Positions 29,639 through 37,509 of a stretch of DNA of 64,000 bases are shown one piece after another. Source of the DNA: Microvirga puerhi (GTDB lineage Bacteria > Pseudomonadota > Alphaproteobacteria > Rhizobiales > Beijerinckiaceae). Both the position numbers and the translations under genes were made by a program. The notes under the pieces are model-generated. The model had not been told where the DNA came from and did no database searches. It saw only the letters and a list, made by a program, of their open reading frames with translations. The stretch covers positions 1-64,000 of the forward strand of contig NZ_JAIRBM010000022.1 of NCBI RefSeq assembly GCF_020089865.1, read 5' to 3'. The stretch's first letter is position 1. Each line of letters begins with the position of its first letter.

Positions 29639-30829
29639 TTAGAGTCCGGTGCCGACGCTTGCGCTCGCCTGGCGCATGGGTGCCGGCGGTTTCACCGGCA
29701 AAGGCTTGACGGCCGGGCCCGTGAATCCGGTCGTCGACAGGTCGCTGTTCAACTCGGGGGCGAATCCAAGATCGAGGAAGGCGGTTCGCGGATCGAACAG
29801 CGCTTTGACGGATGCGGTCCGGTCGGGGCCGATGATCGGGGCGATCGACGAACGGGCGGGCGTGGCGAGCGCGGCCGTCACGATCGGCCGTTCCGGGCGG
29901 GGCGGTTGAGGCGGCTCGATTGAGGCGATGAGCAGATCTTGCGGTCGCCGGGGCGGGATGGGGGCTAGCGCCAATGCCGTGTCAGGCACATCCGATGCGA
30001 TCGTCGGCGCAGCCAGAGCGACGGTCCGCGCGGGTGGCTCCGCCGGCGCCGGACGTGGTTCCTTGCGGTTGAACAAGGCTGTCATGATGCTGCCGAGGGA
30101 TCCGCCCGAGGCGGCCTGGGCAGCAAGCGCCGCATTGCGCGGCAGGATTTCCGCCTTGGCCTGCTCGTATCCCGCCAGCGGCCGGCCGTTGCTCGGTAGA
30201 TGGACGGTCTTGCCGTCCGGGAACAGTCGGGCCAGCTGATCCTGGCTCATCCGCGGCCAGGCGCGGACATTGCCGGTGTCCACGTGGACGAATTCCGAAG
30301 AGGGGTAATAACCCACGCCTCCGTATTGCAGCTTCATGGCAATGGCACGCAGGCGGCCGATCTCCACGTCCGGAAGTCTGATGTCCATCGCCTTTCCCAG
30401 CATGTGCTGGCTGTGCTCCGATACGCCGCTCGATCGGCGCCGGAGCATGGCGTTGGTCTGGGGCGAGCGGTAGGCCGAGATGATGTTGATCGGCTGCTTC
30501 GAGCCGCTCTCCTGATAGACCTCCCACAGCACATCGAAGAGACGCGGATCCATTTTGGCGGGCTGGTCGGTGCGCCAGTCGCGCAGGAACCAGTTGAGTT
30601 GGGTGAGCGCCTGCTCGTCGTAGCGGCCGTTGCGCCTGAAGGTGATCGTCGCGTTGTCGCGCCGATGTGTATGGAAGAATGAAAGCGTACGCGTGTCGCC
30701 GTCGGCGGCTGCATCCTGGGTGGCGACGACGGCGGTGAAGAAGGCGAGTGCCGATGCGGCGGAACACAATGCAAGAGCGATGAGCCGCTGCGCGGATGCG
30801 CGGCGGCCGACGAGCGGCGCGGGGACCAT
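29639..30829 (-). CDS. DUF882/M15-like peptidase, YcbK family
   Basis: The 396-residue protein has an N-terminal membrane anchor or signal and then the peptidase M15-like domain (DUF882). Clear motifs are LSFFHTHRRDNATITF, LNWFLRDWRTD, ISAYRSPQTN, SEHSQHMLGKAMDIRLPDV and GGVGYYPSSEFVHVDTG. The His, Asp and His of the last two blocks are the usual zinc ligands, so it may cut peptidoglycan peptides. A Pro/Ala-rich C-terminal half of about 170 residues is probably disordered. The start with GGGAGGG upstream was preferred over a longer frame. An L,D-transpeptidase gene lies next to it in the same direction. Confidence 0.85.
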   Translation of the reverse strand: MVPAPLVGRRASAQRLIALALCSAASALAFFTAVVATQDAAADGDTRTLSFFHTHRRDNATITFRRNGRYDEQALTQLNWFLRDWRTDQPAKMDPRLFDVLWEVYQESGSKQPINIISAYRSPQTNAMLRRRSSGVSEHSQHMLGKAMDIRLPDVEIGRLRAIAMKLQYGGVGYYPSSEFVHVDTGNVRAWPRMSQDQLARLFPDGKTVHLPSNGRPLAGYEQAKAEILPRNAALAAQAASGGSLGSIMTALFNRKEPRPAPAEPPARTVALAAPTIASDVPDTALALAPIPPRRPQDLLIASIEPPQPPRPERPIVTAALATPARSSIAPIIGPDRTASVKALFDPRTAFLDLGFAPELNSDLSTTGFTGPAVKPLPVKPPAPMRQASASVGTGL

Positions 30830-31109
30830 GACAGACCCTCCCGAACGCCGGTCGTGACGAGAAATCCCCTTGATATCCTTATGTACGTCCGACGTCCCGG
30901 TTGCCTTGGTGGCGACAAACCGTGGCAAAATTGGAGCAAGCCCGAAGGAGGTGCGCAGGCAGCGGGCGAAACGGACAGGCGACGCGAACGGAAACATCCG
31001 TCAAGTGTCGCGTCGAGCCTTTAACCGAGCGTTAGCGACGACTGGAAAATTTCGTACTGGATTTTAGTCCTCGCTTGACAGGAAAAATTCTCCGCTCGGA
31101 TCTTTCCTG

Positions 31110-31805
31110 TCACGAGCGCTGGGCGGATCGCCGTGTTCCGCCGCCGCCTCCAAGCACGACCACCCGCGTACCCACCGGTGTCCGTTGATAAAGGTCGACC
31201 ACGTCCTGGTTGATCATGCGGATGCAGCCGGAGGACACGTTGGTGCCGATGGTCCAGGGCTCGAAGGTGCCATGGATACGATAGAGCGTGTCCTTGTTGC
31301 CCTGCCAGAGGTACATGGCGCGGGCGCCGAGCGGGTTGCCTGGACCGCCGGGCATTCCCGGCCCGCCCGGAAGATCCCCCATTTGCTCCATCAACTCCGG
31401 CTGGCGTCCGAACATCTCTTTCGGGGGATACCAGTCTGGCCATTCCTGCTTGTCGTGAATGGTCGCTTCGCCTGCCCAGGAGAAGCCAGCCCGACCGACG
31501 CCGACGCCATAGCGGATGGCCCAGCCACCGTCTTGCACAGCATAGAGGTAGCGGGATCTGGGATCGATCACGATGGTGCCGGGCGGCTCCGGCCTGTCAT
31601 AGGGCACCTGCCGTCTCAGGAAGGCGCTGTTGATCCGCGACAGCTGCACGCCCGGAATCGGGTAAATGTCATTATCGATGGGAGCATACATTCCCGCGTA
31701 AGAGTTTCTATCCCAGAGCCCCTGGGCGGCGCTCCCACGCGATTGAAGGGCAAAGCCCGTCAGGGCCGGCAGCCCGATCAGGAAGGCGCGGCGGTCGAGA
31801 TTCAT
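31110..31805 (-). CDS. L,D-transpeptidase (YkuD domain)
   Basis: The 231-residue protein would make 3-3 cross-links in peptidoglycan or attach proteins to it. The catalytic region is intact: IHGTFEPWTIGTNVSSGCIRMINQDVVDLY, with His, Ser-Gly-Cys and Arg of the YkuD signature. TIVIDPRSRYLYAVQDGGWAIRYGVGVGR is the domain's N-terminal part. A twin-arginine-like leader (DRRAFLIGLPALTGFA) suggests export. The ribosome site is strong (GGAGGAGG). The gene lies upstream of the DUF882 peptidase in the same orientation, 280 bp apart, so both may act on the cell wall. Confidence 0.92.
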   Translation of the reverse strand: MNLDRRAFLIGLPALTGFALQSRGSAAQGLWDRNSYAGMYAPIDNDIYPIPGVQLSRINSAFLRRQVPYDRPEPPGTIVIDPRSRYLYAVQDGGWAIRYGVGVGRAGFSWAGEATIHDKQEWPDWYPPKEMFGRQPELMEQMGDLPGGPGMPGGPGNPLGARAMYLWQGNKDTLYRIHGTFEPWTIGTNVSSGCIRMINQDVVDLYQRTPVGTRVVVLGGGGGTRRSAQRS

Positions 31806-31959
31806 CTTTCACCTCCTCCAGAGCGTTCGCCTGGAGGGACATCTAGGCAAGGACGGGCGCAGGACCAGAACGGGAGTGCTCAAAGTTGCCCGGGAACCTT
31901 ATGGAACTCAAATAGTTACGCTTCGTTAACTATATGCTGTTCAACCTAGGCAGATCCTC

Positions 31960-32256
31960 ATGACTCCGATAGGCGATGATCCCCACAAGGCGCGAAGCAA
32001 CCTGCCGCCCTTGCCGCGGCAGGTTCAGGACTATCTCGGCCAGAAACTCCGGGCCCAGCTCTACGAGATGGCGCCAAAGCCGAAATATCTCGGCGATCCG
32101 GCCATCCCGCAGGAATTCGACGCCCTCATCGAGAAGATCGAGAGGCGGGAGCAGGCTACACGGAGCGAGCAGGTCGCCCGGATTGCGCAGCAGGCTGTCG
32201 AGGAGGCTCTCAAGGGCCTGTTGGACGCTTCGCGCGTGACCCTGAGCAAATCCTGA
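31960..32256 (+). CDS. hypothetical protein, 98 aa
   Basis: The product is hydrophilic and helical, without signal or membrane segment. PLPRQVQDYLGQKLRAQLYEMAPKPKYLGDPAIPQEFDALIEKIERREQA gives two helices around a Pro-rich turn, followed by an amphipathic C-terminal helix (QVARIAQQAVEEALKGLLDA). Similar small proteins with the PxYLGDPxxPxxFD segment seem to be common in Rhizobiales, but none has a known role. The ATG lies behind GGCAGATCCTC, a poor ribosome site. Confidence 0.6.
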   Translation: MTPIGDDPHKARSNLPPLPRQVQDYLGQKLRAQLYEMAPKPKYLGDPAIPQEFDALIEKIERREQATRSEQVARIAQQAVEEALKGLLDASRVTLSKS

Positions 32257-32396
32257 CGTTCTCCTCATTCCCAAGTCATGCGTGCTGGATTTCCCATCGG
32301 CGCGTCGGTTGACGTTTGCTGCAAAGGCCCGCGAAATCTTCACCAACTTGAGACGGTTTGTCGGATAAATCTTCCGTCGCAAGTTCGGAGATTTCG

Positions 32397-33215
32397 ATGA
32401 AGATCTATATCTCGGCGGATATCGAAGGCGTCGCCGGCGTCGTCAACCCGCAGCACGGAGCCATGGGCAACGCGGAATATGAACGCGCCCGACGGCTGAT
32501 GACGCAGGAAGTCAATGCTGCCATCGACGGCGCCTTCGCAGGCGGCGCCACGGAAGTACTGGTCAATGACTCCCATGGCGATATGCGCAACCTGCTGCCG
32601 GAGGATCTCGATGCCAGAGCCGAGGTCATTCTGGGCAAGCCGAAGCCCATCAATATGTTCGAAGGGCTCGCTGCCGACCATGCGGGCGTGATCTGTCTCG
32701 GCTACCATGCCCGTGCTCGCGCGCCAGGTGTCCTGGCCCACACGGTGAACGGCTTCGCATTCGGGCGCATTCGGCTGAACGGATTGGAGTTGGGAGAGGC
32801 GGGCCTCTACGGCGCCTATGCGGGCAGCATCGGCGTTCCGGTGATCCTGCTCACGGGCGACGATTGCCTGCGCGACGAGACGAAGGAGCTGTTTCCGGAC
32901 GCTGTCTATGCCGTCGTGAAGCAGTCGCTAGGCCAGCGCGCGGCGCGAAGCCTCGCGCCGGAGCGTGCGCGGGCGTTGATCCGTACGAAAACGGAAGAGG
33001 CCGTGCGTGGCGCCGGTGTCGTGAAGCCGTTCAGGCTCGAGGCTCCTTATCGGCTGGAAGTGGAATTCAACACGCCGGCTTTGTGCGATCTCGCAGCCGT
33101 CATTCCGGTGGCGACACGCATCGATGCCGTGACCGTCGCGTTCACTCCCGACAATGCCGAACACGCCGTGCGATGGGTCAACACGCTGTCGGCTCTCTCC
33201 GCCATCCTGCGCTGA
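32397..33215 (+). CDS. dppA: D-aminopeptidase, M55 family (DppA-like)
   Basis: The 272-residue protein matches DppA, a zinc-dependent D-stereospecific aminopeptidase that releases D-amino acids. Metal ligands are at the expected places: Asp8 and Glu10 in SADIEG, His60 in NDSHGD, His104 in GYHARA, and Glu134 in ELGEAGLYG. VILLTGDD and the TRIDAVTVAF end are also typical. It may recycle D-Ala peptides from the cell wall, fitting the lysozyme and transpeptidase genes nearby. The ATG with GGAG seven bases upstream was chosen over an earlier frame start. Note that dppA also names dipeptide-binding proteins; the peptidase is meant here. Confidence 0.88.
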   Translation: MKIYISADIEGVAGVVNPQHGAMGNAEYERARRLMTQEVNAAIDGAFAGGATEVLVNDSHGDMRNLLPEDLDARAEVILGKPKPINMFEGLAADHAGVICLGYHARARAPGVLAHTVNGFAFGRIRLNGLELGEAGLYGAYAGSIGVPVILLTGDDCLRDETKELFPDAVYAVVKQSLGQRAARSLAPERARALIRTKTEEAVRGAGVVKPFRLEAPYRLEVEFNTPALCDLAAVIPVATRIDAVTVAFTPDNAEHAVRWVNTLSALSAILR

Positions 33216-33263
33216 GGATCGAGGGCTTCGCGCAATCGACGGCGAAGTTCGCCTGCAATAAGG

Positions 33264-33292
33264 CCTCGCTCCCGATGGCTCCGGGAGCGAGG
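33264..33292. terminator. strong hairpin at convergent gene ends
   Basis: CCTCGCTCCCG and CGGGAGCGAGG are perfect 11-bp arms around a 7-nt loop. The hairpin sits between the converging ends of the D-aminopeptidase and DUF305 genes, a normal place for a two-way terminator, but neither side has a run of T. Confidence 0.6.
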
Positions 33293-33302
33293 AGAGCGTG
33301 CG

Positions 33303-33677
33303 TTACTCGACGCCCTTCTTCTTGAGCCATGCGCGCATCTCGCTGATCTCGCGCTCTTGTTCGCGGATCACGTCGGTCGCCCATTTGCGCACTTCTTCGT
33401 CCTTGCCGTGCTGGAGGACGACCTTCGCCATGTCGATGGCGCCTTGGTGATGCGGAATCATACCGCGCACGAAGTCGATATCGGCATCGCCCGAGAAGGG
33501 AATGTCCATGTCCTTGTGCATTTTGGCATTCGCCTCGCGATAGGCCTTGGTGGCGGGCGCCTCGGCACTCGATGCGGGGGCCGCGTGGCCCGAATGTCCT
33601 CCGTGGGAGGCGCTTTGGGCGAGGGCTGCGCCGGGTGCAGCAGCGAACATGAGAAGCACGGAAAGGGTACGGAACAT
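33303..33677 (-). CDS. DUF305 secreted copper-type protein
   Basis: The 124-residue protein has a signal peptide ending GAALAQ. A His-rich linker ([11 protein letters not shown]) follows, and then a DUF305 domain: [56 protein letters not shown]. The HHQGAI motif and Met residues form a likely copper site; related proteins occur with copper exporters. It follows an HMA chaperone gene by 49 bp in the same direction, and both lie behind a CueR-like promoter. ATG preceded by GTG is the chosen start. Confidence 0.88.
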   Translation of the reverse strand: MFRTLSVLLMFAAAPGAALAQSASHGGHSGHAAPASSAEAPATKAYREANAKMHKDMDIPFSGDADIDFVRGMIPHHQGAIDMAKVVLQHGKDEEVRKWATDVIREQEREISEMRAWLKKKGVE

Positions 33678-33726
33678 CACGATAGAACTCCGATTGAGGG
33701 GAACAAATGGGGTGGATTGATGCGGG

Positions 33727-33939
33727 TTACGCGCCAGGCGCCGCAACGGGCGTGGCCGGGTAGCCGGCGTCCTGTAGTGCCGCCTGCAGGGCATCGGCCG
33801 TCTCGGTGGAGCTCACCGCGATGGTGCGCTTTGCGAGATCGGCCTCCACGCGCGCCTGGGGATCGAGAGCCTGGACAGCGCGCGTGACGGTATCGAGGCA
33901 TCCGCCGCAGCGCATGGATGGGATGAGGAACGATTGCAT
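33727..33939 (-). CDS. heavy-metal-associated (HMA) domain copper chaperone
   Basis: The 70-residue protein is a single ferredoxin-like HMA domain. The metal loop is [11 protein letters not shown], an MxCxxC motif with two cysteines. [14 protein letters not shown] and [12 protein letters not shown] follow in the order of CopZ-type proteins. It should carry Cu(I) in the cytosol. It is the first gene of a two-gene unit with the DUF305 gene. The promoter sequence shared with the Cu-ATPase at 56-58.4 kb supports a copper role. Confidence 0.9.
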   Translation of the reverse strand: MQSFLIPSMRCGGCLDTVTRAVQALDPQARVEADLAKRTIAVSSTETADALQAALQDAGYPATPVAAPGA

Positions 33940-33973
33940 GAACGAGATCCTTGTTCGAAAGGGTCTCTGGGGC

Positions 33974-33998
33974 TTGCCACCATGGTAAGGTCAAGGCC
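33974..33998 (-). promoter_or_regulatory. CueR/HmrR-like copper promoter element (copy 1)
   Basis: The minus strand has GGCCTTGACCTTACCA, then two bases, GTGG, one base and AA. TTGACC serves as -35, and the ACCTTAC...GCAAGCC arms fit the MerR/CueR inverted repeat loosely. It ends 35 bp before the HMA chaperone start. The same 25-bp layout, with 22 identical positions, precedes the Cu-ATPase gene. Control by a CueR/HmrR protein (not in this window) is inferred. Confidence 0.6.
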
Positions 33999-34072
33999 CA
34001 TCTTTCAGTCACGCTTCGGGCCCGGCACGCCTGCGGCGGAAAGGGACTTGCCATCTCGCTGCGGCGCAATAA

Positions 34073-34089
34073 TCTAGAATCGTTCTAAG
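34073..34089. promoter_or_regulatory. ICE-like palindrome (candidate Irr site) upstream of cytochrome b561
   Basis: TCTAGAA-TCG-TTCTAAG matches the ICE arms TTTAGAA/TTCTAAA at 12 of 14 positions with the correct 3-bp spacer. It lies 57 bp before the cytochrome b561 start. A haem protein under the haem-sensing regulator Irr would make sense. It is an independent match from the one at 22066. Confidence 0.5.
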
Positions 34090-34145
34090 CGCAGATCGTC
34101 CTCAGGCAGGGGAGGGCGTGGGCGCATCTTCAAAGGATGCACTTT

Positions 34146-34682
34146 ATGTCTCTCGACTCGACCGACGGTCACTACGACCGGATGACGATTGCCCTGCACT
34201 GGATTACGGCCGCCCTCGTCGTTGTTTTATGGATCTTCGGCCAGACTGCCGACCTCTTCCCACGAGGCCCGCTTCGCACGGGCGTCTGGTCCCTGCATGT
34301 GACTCTCGGATTCGCGCTCGCGCTGGTACTCATTTTTCGTGTCTTCTGGCGCGCCGGGCCGGGGCGGGCCCTTCCTGCCGCCGATCCCGGGTTGCTGCAC
34401 CTGATTGCGAAGGTAACACACTACCTCCTCTATCTCCTGCTCGGAGTTGCCGTCGTGCTCGGCATCGCCAATGCCTTCGTGCGCGGCTACAACCTGTTCG
34501 GCTTGTGGACTCTGCCGCAGCTCGGCGATCCGGCCCTGCGGCGGCCGATCACCGGTTGGCATGAGCTTGCCGCCAACGGCATCATGATCGTGGCTCTGAT
34601 TCATGCCGGTGCTGCGTTGATGCACCATTATCTCTGGAAGGACGGCGTGCTGCAGCGCATGGCCGTTCCCCGTCGCGGCTGA
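34146..34682 (+). CDS. cytochrome b561
   Basis: The 178-residue protein has four membrane helices and the di-haem cytochrome b561 pattern: HYDRMTIALHWITAALVV at the N-terminus, TGVWSLHVTLGFALALVLIFRV in helix two, KVTHYLLYLLLGVAVVLG in helix three, and WHELAANGIMIVALIHAGAALMHHYL in helix four. The conserved His in each block are haem ligands. It would move electrons across or within the inner membrane, possibly to superoxide or quinone. The second ATG was chosen because AAAGGA precedes it by eight bases; the first ATG lies inside that site. Confidence 0.92.
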   Translation: MSLDSTDGHYDRMTIALHWITAALVVVLWIFGQTADLFPRGPLRTGVWSLHVTLGFALALVLIFRVFWRAGPGRALPAADPGLLHLIAKVTHYLLYLLLGVAVVLGIANAFVRGYNLFGLWTLPQLGDPALRRPITGWHELAANGIMIVALIHAGAALMHHYLWKDGVLQRMAVPRRG

Positions 34683-34700
34683 CCCATGTCGGCAACCGGT

Positions 34701-35561
34701 TCAAGCCTCCCGCGCCGGTTGCTGCACGCAATCGGCTAGGAAAGCAGCGACTGCGGCGACGGCGGCATTGCCGCGAAGGTCTTCGTGATAGGTGAGCCAG
34801 ACGTCCCGGAAGAAGGAGGGGCCGTTCGGGCCCGCCCTGACGAGGCCGAGGGCCTCGGCCTGGAATGCGGGCAGGGCGGCAACGCCGGCGTGAGCCTGCG
34901 CCGCGGCGCCCTGAATTGACAGATCGTTGGTGCGGAACACAATAGGTCGGGACCCGGCCATCGTCTTCAGCCATGTCTGCTGGGGCACGTCGTCCAAGCT
35001 TTCGTCGAAGGCGATGAACTCGTAGTCCTCCGCTGCGCGAGCGGTGAGGTAGGCCCGCGATGCATAAAGACCGTAGGAGACCGATCCGGCCTTCCGGGCG
35101 ACGAGGCTGGGATCGTTCGGGCGCACGAGGCGCAAGGCAAGGTCGGCCTCGCGCCGCGGGAGCGAAACCGTGCGGTTTTGTCCGAGCAGGCGCAGGCGCA
35201 GGCGCGGATGGGACTGCTTGAGGAGCGGCAGTCGCGGTGCGATGAGCAGGGTTGCGAAAACCGGCGGTGCGCTGACGGAGATTTCGACTGCGATCTCCTG
35301 CTGGCGTGCGTGAAGGACGCGCTCCACGGCGAAGGCTTCGGCCTCCATGCGGCGCGCGTAGTGGGCAACGCTCTCGCCGTCGCCGGTCAGCACATAGCGG
35401 CCGCCTCGCCGGTCGACGAGCTTTGCACCCACCGCCGCCTCGAGCGCCGCCACCCGGCGGGCGACGGTCGCATGCTCGACGCCGAGCCGCCGGGCTGCGG
35501 CCGACAGGGAGCCGTCATCCGCCAGCGCCACGAAATGCCGGAGGTCGTTCCAGTCGAACAT
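34701..35561 (-). CDS. LysR family transcriptional regulator
   Basis: The 286-residue protein has the winged helix-turn-helix of LysR regulators (FDWNDLRHFVALADDGSLSAAARRLGVEHATVARRVAALEAAVGAKLVDR). The effector domain contains EISVSAPPVFATLLIAPRLPLL. It is divergent from an antibiotic biosynthesis monooxygenase-like gene and probably controls it, as is usual for this family. Inverted repeats in the shared 94-bp gap could be its operator. Longer open frame upstream of the ATG is non-coding promoter sequence. Confidence 0.92.
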   Translation of the reverse strand: MFDWNDLRHFVALADDGSLSAAARRLGVEHATVARRVAALEAAVGAKLVDRRGGRYVLTGDGESVAHYARRMEAEAFAVERVLHARQQEIAVEISVSAPPVFATLLIAPRLPLLKQSHPRLRLRLLGQNRTVSLPRREADLALRLVRPNDPSLVARKAGSVSYGLYASRAYLTARAAEDYEFIAFDESLDDVPQQTWLKTMAGSRPIVFRTNDLSIQGAAAQAHAGVAALPAFQAEALGLVRAGPNGPSFFRDVWLTYHEDLRGNAAVAAVAAFLADCVQQPAREA

Positions 35562-35580
35562 TCCCGATTCCTTCACAGTC

Positions 35581-35646
35581 CGTGGGAGGTTTTGTGGAAT
35601 TTCGCACAGTCCCGGCGCGGTGCAAGGTGCCCCCGTTCCTCCCACG
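35581..35646. promoter_or_regulatory. nested inverted repeats between LysR and monooxygenase genes
   Basis: Outer arms CGTGGGAGG and CCTCCCACG are perfect 9-bp complements 48 bp apart. Inside them TTCGCAC and GTGCAAG form a weaker pair. They span almost the whole divergent promoter, a layout seen when a LysR tetramer bridges two sites. Regulation is inferred only. Confidence 0.35.
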
Positions 35647-35655
35647 GAGATATCC

Positions 35656-35958
35656 ATGGCACATTCAACCGTTACCCCTTCGGCGCGAAAGATCGTCCGG
35701 ATCCGGGCGCGGCCCGGCCTCGCGGAGGTGGCCCGCAATGCGCTTCTCGATCTGGAGCGCGACACCCGCGCAGAGGCCGGCTGCCGCTCCTTCACCTTCT
35801 TTCAAGCCCTCGCTGAGCCGGATGCTTTCCTGCTAGTGGAGGAGTTCGCAGACGAGCAGGCCCTGGCGATCCATATGGATCTTCCCCACACCCGTGCCTT
35901 CTTTTCGCGCGATCTCGTGGCCGAAATCGCGCCCTTCGAGCAGGGGTGGATGTCATGA
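35656..35958 (+). CDS. antibiotic biosynthesis monooxygenase (ABM) domain protein
   Basis: The 100-residue protein has the ABM dimeric ferredoxin-like fold: VRIRARPGLAEVARNALLDLERDTRAEAGCRSFTFFQAL, then DAFLLVEEFADEQALAIHMDLPHTRAFF. The EAGC and HxxxPHT features are family hallmarks. It would act as a small quinol or aromatic oxygenase, but substrate is unknown. It is transcribed away from a LysR gene. Its TGA overlaps the ATG of the following DUF2798 gene, so the two are coupled. Confidence 0.9.
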   Translation: MAHSTVTPSARKIVRIRARPGLAEVARNALLDLERDTRAEAGCRSFTFFQALAEPDAFLLVEEFADEQALAIHMDLPHTRAFFSRDLVAEIAPFEQGWMS

Positions 35959-36245
35959 GCGGTGGCGCAAGCACTCCGGCGAGCCTATCCCTCGGATCAA
36001 TCCGCCTGCGGAAACTCCCGGCGAGGGCGCAGATCGTCGTCTTTCCGATGATATTGTCCCTGCTTATGTCCGGAATCGTTTCGACCATCGCCACCCTGCG
36101 GGCGGCTGGGCTCGATGCCGAGATCGTTCCGAAGATCCTTCAGTCCTGGATCCTGTCCTATGCGGTGGCTTTTCCCACCGCCCTGGTCGTCATGCCCGTC
36201 GTGCGCCGGATCGTGTCGCTTCTGGTGGACATGCCCAGGTCCTGA
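35955..36245 (+). CDS. DUF2798 small membrane protein
   Basis: The 96-residue protein has two membrane helices. KLPARAQIVVFPMILSLLMSGIVSTIATLRA and SWILSYAVAFPTALVVMPVVRRIV match DUF2798. The conserved Pro residues in both helices are present. The start overlaps the stop of the ABM gene by four bases (ATGA). Coupling to a LysR-controlled oxygenase suggests an accessory or transport role, but the family has no known function. Confidence 0.85.
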   Translation: MSGGASTPASLSLGSIRLRKLPARAQIVVFPMILSLLMSGIVSTIATLRAAGLDAEIVPKILQSWILSYAVAFPTALVVMPVVRRIVSLLVDMPRS

Positions 36246-36292
36246 CCGGCGTGGCCTGACCGGAGGGCGAGGTTCCGTCCGAAGTGAACAGC

Positions 36293-37099
36293 CTAACGCC
36301 GCGCCGTCACGACCAGCGCGCTCATCCTGTTCGTGAATTGCGACGGCCCGAACTGCTCGGCGAGCGCATCCATTGTTCTGTCGGTGATCTCGTCGAGTCG
36401 CTCCTTCGCGCGCGCCTCGATCTCGTTGCGCAGGGGCGAGCCCTGGCACAGACCGGCCGCAGGTTCGCGGGCCGAGGGCGCTTCCGTCGATTTCGTGACG
36501 GTTTCAATAACGATGTCGGAAAAGCCTGCCTGCTGCAGCTCGCTGCGGATGCGCTCGGGATCGTTGTAACCGAAGGGGACGCGCGCGATGAAACCGGGCG
36601 GATCATCCGGAAAGAGCCTGCCGATCGCCTCGTGCACCGCCAGGCTGACCGGATTGGCGTCGAGCCTGTCCCACACATTGAACATCAGCCGCCCGCCCGG
36701 CTTGAGAACCCGCGCCGCTTCGCGATAGGCGCCGACCTTGTCGGGAAAGAACATGACACCGAACTGGCATGCCACGGCGTCGAAGGACGCACCATCGAAC
36801 GGCAGGGCCTGTGCATCCGCCTGCTTCCACGTCACGCGCGGATGATCGAGCCGCGTCGCCGCGAGGTCGAGCATGCCGGGGTTGAGATCCGTCGCGACGA
36901 TCTCGGCCTCGGGCAGCGCCGCCGCCATGGCCCGCGTGACGATGCCTGTGCCCGCAGCCGTCTCGAGAATGTGCCGCGGTCCCGCATCCCGCATCCGCCG
37001 CGCCATGTCCTGCGCATAGGGCTCGAACAGGAGGGGGCCAAGGAAGCGCTCGTAAAGGACGGGGATCGAGCCCGCGAAGGTGACGTCGGTGACGCTCAT
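36293..37099 (-). CDS. SAM-dependent methyltransferase
   Basis: The 268-residue protein has a class I methyltransferase fold. The SAM-binding motif I is HILETAAGTGIVTRAMA near residue 45. Motif II is AEIVATDLNPGMLDLA and motif III is DAQALPFDGASFDAVACQFGVMFF. RVLKPGGRLMFNVWD follows. This arrangement is typical of UbiE-like small-molecule methyltransferases, but the acceptor is not known. The chosen ATG has GGAGGT seven bases upstream. Its 5' end faces the structured leader at 37.3-37.5 kb. Confidence 0.9.
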   Translation of the reverse strand: MSVTDVTFAGSIPVLYERFLGPLLFEPYAQDMARRMRDAGPRHILETAAGTGIVTRAMAAALPEAEIVATDLNPGMLDLAATRLDHPRVTWKQADAQALPFDGASFDAVACQFGVMFFPDKVGAYREAARVLKPGGRLMFNVWDRLDANPVSLAVHEAIGRLFPDDPPGFIARVPFGYNDPERIRSELQQAGFSDIVIETVTKSTEAPSAREPAAGLCQGSPLRNEIEARAKERLDEITDRTMDALAEQFGPSQFTNRMSALVVTARR

Positions 37100-37221
37100 G
37101 ACCACCTCCACCGTAAAAGCGTGATCATCCTGCCCGCTGCGGGCCACGACAACGGTGCAAAGGGAGAGGTCTCGCCGGAGCACCGCCATTGACCCCTGCT
37201 CCCTTCCTTCTTCTTTTAGTG

Positions 37222-37270
37222 GCGCATCGCATCACGCAGAAAACTGGGTCCACTTTTCTGTACGATGCGC
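37222..37270. repeat. 49-bp imperfect palindrome
   Basis: Outer arms GCGCATCG and CGATGCGC and inner arms CAGAAAA and TTTTCTG give a long hairpin. The design (a GCATCGCAT..ACGC.GAAAA half and a CTTTTC half) resembles a dispersed repeat I recall from Methylobacteriaceae and Bradyrhizobium intergenic regions. It sits between the methyltransferase promoter and the structured leader. Only one copy was found in this window. Confidence 0.55.
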
Positions 37271-37346
37271 GAACCTTCCCGTGTTATCTCGTCACCGGAG
37301 CCGGACGCATCCGGCTCTGGGGCGTCAGAACCTCAACCCGAGGCGG

Positions 37347-37509
37347 TCGGTATCGGCCGTCAACGATACCTTCCCTACCGTTATGGTCGGGGAGGTGTTG
37401 CCGTATGTCCAAGGCGAAAGCCCAAAGGGCAATACGGTCGTCCTCGGGCGACTTCTGAACTCCCCGACCACCAGGGCCCCTGGTGGTCGTCTCAGACGAG
37501 GAGTTCACC
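37347..37509 (+). promoter_or_regulatory. switch-like structured 5' leader with competing helices (candidate riboswitch)
   Basis: This 163-base leader ends at the start codon of the small membrane gene. GGTATC/GATACC (37349-37370) and ACCTTCCC/GGGGAGGT (37368-37375 with 37389-37396) form 5' hairpins. TGGTCGGGGAG (37384-37394) can instead pair perfectly over 11 bp with CTCCCCGACCA (37460-37470), enclosing CCGTAT/ATACGG and a GGC-GAAA-GCC tetraloop hairpin. TGAACTCC (37456-37463) can pair perfectly with GGAGTTCA (37500-37507), which covers the ribosome site. GACCACCAGG/CCTGGTGGTC (37466-37488) would sit inside that helix. The 11-bp helix and the ribosome-site helix share bases, so they exclude each other. 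No known riboswitch class was recognised. Confidence 0.6.
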
